NCBI GenBank assembly: GCA_900555065.1
Contig: USJY01000112.1
Span: forward strand, 1-5,627
Length of the DNA: 5,627 nt
Direction of reading: 5' to 3'
Source: an uncultured Eubacteriales bacterium
Lineage (GTDB): Bacteria > Bacillota > Clostridia > Oscillospirales > UMGS1783
The notes beneath the pieces were generated by a model. It made no database searches. It saw nothing but the letters and a program-made list of their open reading frames with translations, and was not told the origin of the DNA. Positions 5,309-5,627 of the stretch are shown here, piece by piece. Made by a program: the position numbers and the translations under genes. Each line of letters begins with the position of its first letter. Within the stretch, counting starts at the first letter, position 1.

Positions 5309-5327
5309 GTAAAGCAAACTGCTTTAC
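5309..5327. promoter_or_regulatory. Perfect 19-bp dyad at the start of the ylxM transcript
   Basis: GTAAAGCA and its exact complement TGCTTTAC flank three bases (AAC on the plus strand). The dyad begins 8 bases after the -10 box of the ylxM promoter, so it spans about +1 to +20 of the operon mRNA. As DNA it has the form of an operator for a dimeric repressor. As RNA it would be an 8-bp hairpin with a 3-base loop at the extreme 5' end, which could protect the message from decay. I do not recognise the motif as a known operator. Confidence 0.55.
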
Positions 5328-5334
5328 GGATAGT

Positions 5335-5363
5335 AGTATACCGGCTTTTCCTCCATTTGTCAA
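5335..5363 (-). promoter_or_regulatory. Sigma-A promoter of the ylxM-trmD operon
   Basis: On the minus strand a perfect TTGACA (5358-5363) is separated by 17 nt from TATACT (5335-5340, five of six). The start site should lie near 5328, about 45 bases before the GTG of ylxM. Placing the promoter here means the operon begins with ylxM. The smc-ftsY genes that head the corresponding operon in Bacillus are not directly upstream. Confidence 0.9.
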
Positions 5364-5374
5364 TCCCCCCGCGC

Positions 5375-5403
5375 AAAAAAGCGCGCCGCGGCGCGCTTTT
5401 TTT
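5375..5403. terminator. Terminator after the membrane protein gene
   Basis: A perfect 28-base palindrome has A6 on one side, a GC-only centre (GCGCGC, CGCG loop, GCGCGC) and T6-7 on the other. It folds as a 12-bp stem with a four-base loop and has a T run on either strand. It lies 16 bases after the stop codon of the minus-strand gene at 5420 and only 11 bases before the ylxM -35 box. It therefore insulates the translation operon from upstream transcription. Confidence 0.9.
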
Positions 5404-5419
5404 GCATTGTTTATTCCGT

Positions 5420-5627
5420 TTATACCATTAAATAATAATACAGGCTCAAGTAGCCCATAAAGACGAGCAGCAGCATGCCGGGCGCCTGCGCCGCGACCAG
5501 CAGCTTATTTTCCTTCGACATCATGCACGCAGCCGCAAACCACATGACAAGCAGCATGAGAATATACAGAAACGAGTCCAAGCCGCTGCCGCGCAGCAGC
5601 AGAACGGGCAGGAAAAACAGCAGGAAC
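5420..5627 (-). CDS. Membrane protein of unknown function, C-terminal part
   Basis: This is the last 68 codons of a gene entering from the right edge, ending in TAA at 5420-5422. The visible protein is almost entirely hydrophobic. It starts with the end of one membrane segment (FLLFFLPVLLL) and a short RGSGLDS turn. A second segment follows (about 18-36, LYILMLLVMWFAAACMM), then a charged loop SKENK and a third segment running to the C-terminus (LLVAAQ..MLLLVFMGYLSLYYYLMV). I cannot assign a family. Frame choice is supported by the uninterrupted hydrophobic pattern and the terminator just after the stop. It is not FtsY or SMC, which are cytoplasmic proteins. Confidence 0.75.
   Translation of the reverse strand, partial: FLLFFLPVLLLRGSGLDSFLYILMLLVMWFAAACMMSKENKLLVAAQAPGMLLLVFMGYLSLYYYLMV

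Noticed and set aside
1..5627. CRISPR arrays, insertion sequences, phage or toxin-antitoxin modules
   Set aside because: I saw no regularly spaced repeats, transposase motifs, terminal inverted repeats, or paired small toxin/antitoxin frames on either strand.

Overview
The window looks like chromosome from a fairly GC-rich member of the Clostridia (Firmicutes). The evidence is the gene order ylxM-ffh-rpsP-khpA-rimM-trmD, the strong Firmicutes-type promoters and ribosome binding sites, and a protein closely resembling clostridial 4-hydroxybutyrate dehydrogenase. Assignments rest on reading motifs and on remembered family sequences; no searches were run.

Left part (1-1360): the 5' half of a tRNA-Thr(UGU) lies on the minus strand at the window edge, behind a near-ideal sigma-A promoter. 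Diverging from it is a single-gene unit on the plus strand: promoter, a 370-residue iron-dependent 4-hydroxybutyrate dehydrogenase, and a strong hairpin terminator. None of its usual pathway partners is visible here.

Middle gap (1361-1690): this holds a short direct repeat, a possible promoter with a TATAAT box, and a 40-codon open frame of unknown function with a good ribosome binding site. It ends in a bidirectional terminator shared with the operon arriving from the other side.

Right part (1687-5363, minus strand): a compact six-gene translation and secretion operon, read from high to low coordinates. YlxM is the putative SRP-associated helix-turn-helix protein. Ffh is the SRP GTPase. RpsP is ribosomal protein bS16. 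KhpA is a KH-domain RNA chaperone. RimM is the 30S maturation factor. TrmD is the tRNA m1G37 methyltransferase. The operon starts from an excellent sigma-A promoter with a perfect 19-bp dyad at about +1. It stops directly after trmD, so rplS, the usual next gene, is absent. The genes overlap or are tightly spaced (TAATG at ylxM/ffh, ATGA at rimM/trmD). The main exception is a 66-base spacer before rimM that carries a hairpin able to compete for the rimM ribosome binding site.

Far right (5375-5627, minus strand): a palindromic terminator and the C-terminal 68 residues of an unrecognised membrane protein.

Most of the window is ordinary housekeeping DNA. The points most worth checking are the small ORF with its leader, the rimM leader switch, the dyad at the ylxM promoter, and the isolated 4-hydroxybutyrate dehydrogenase.
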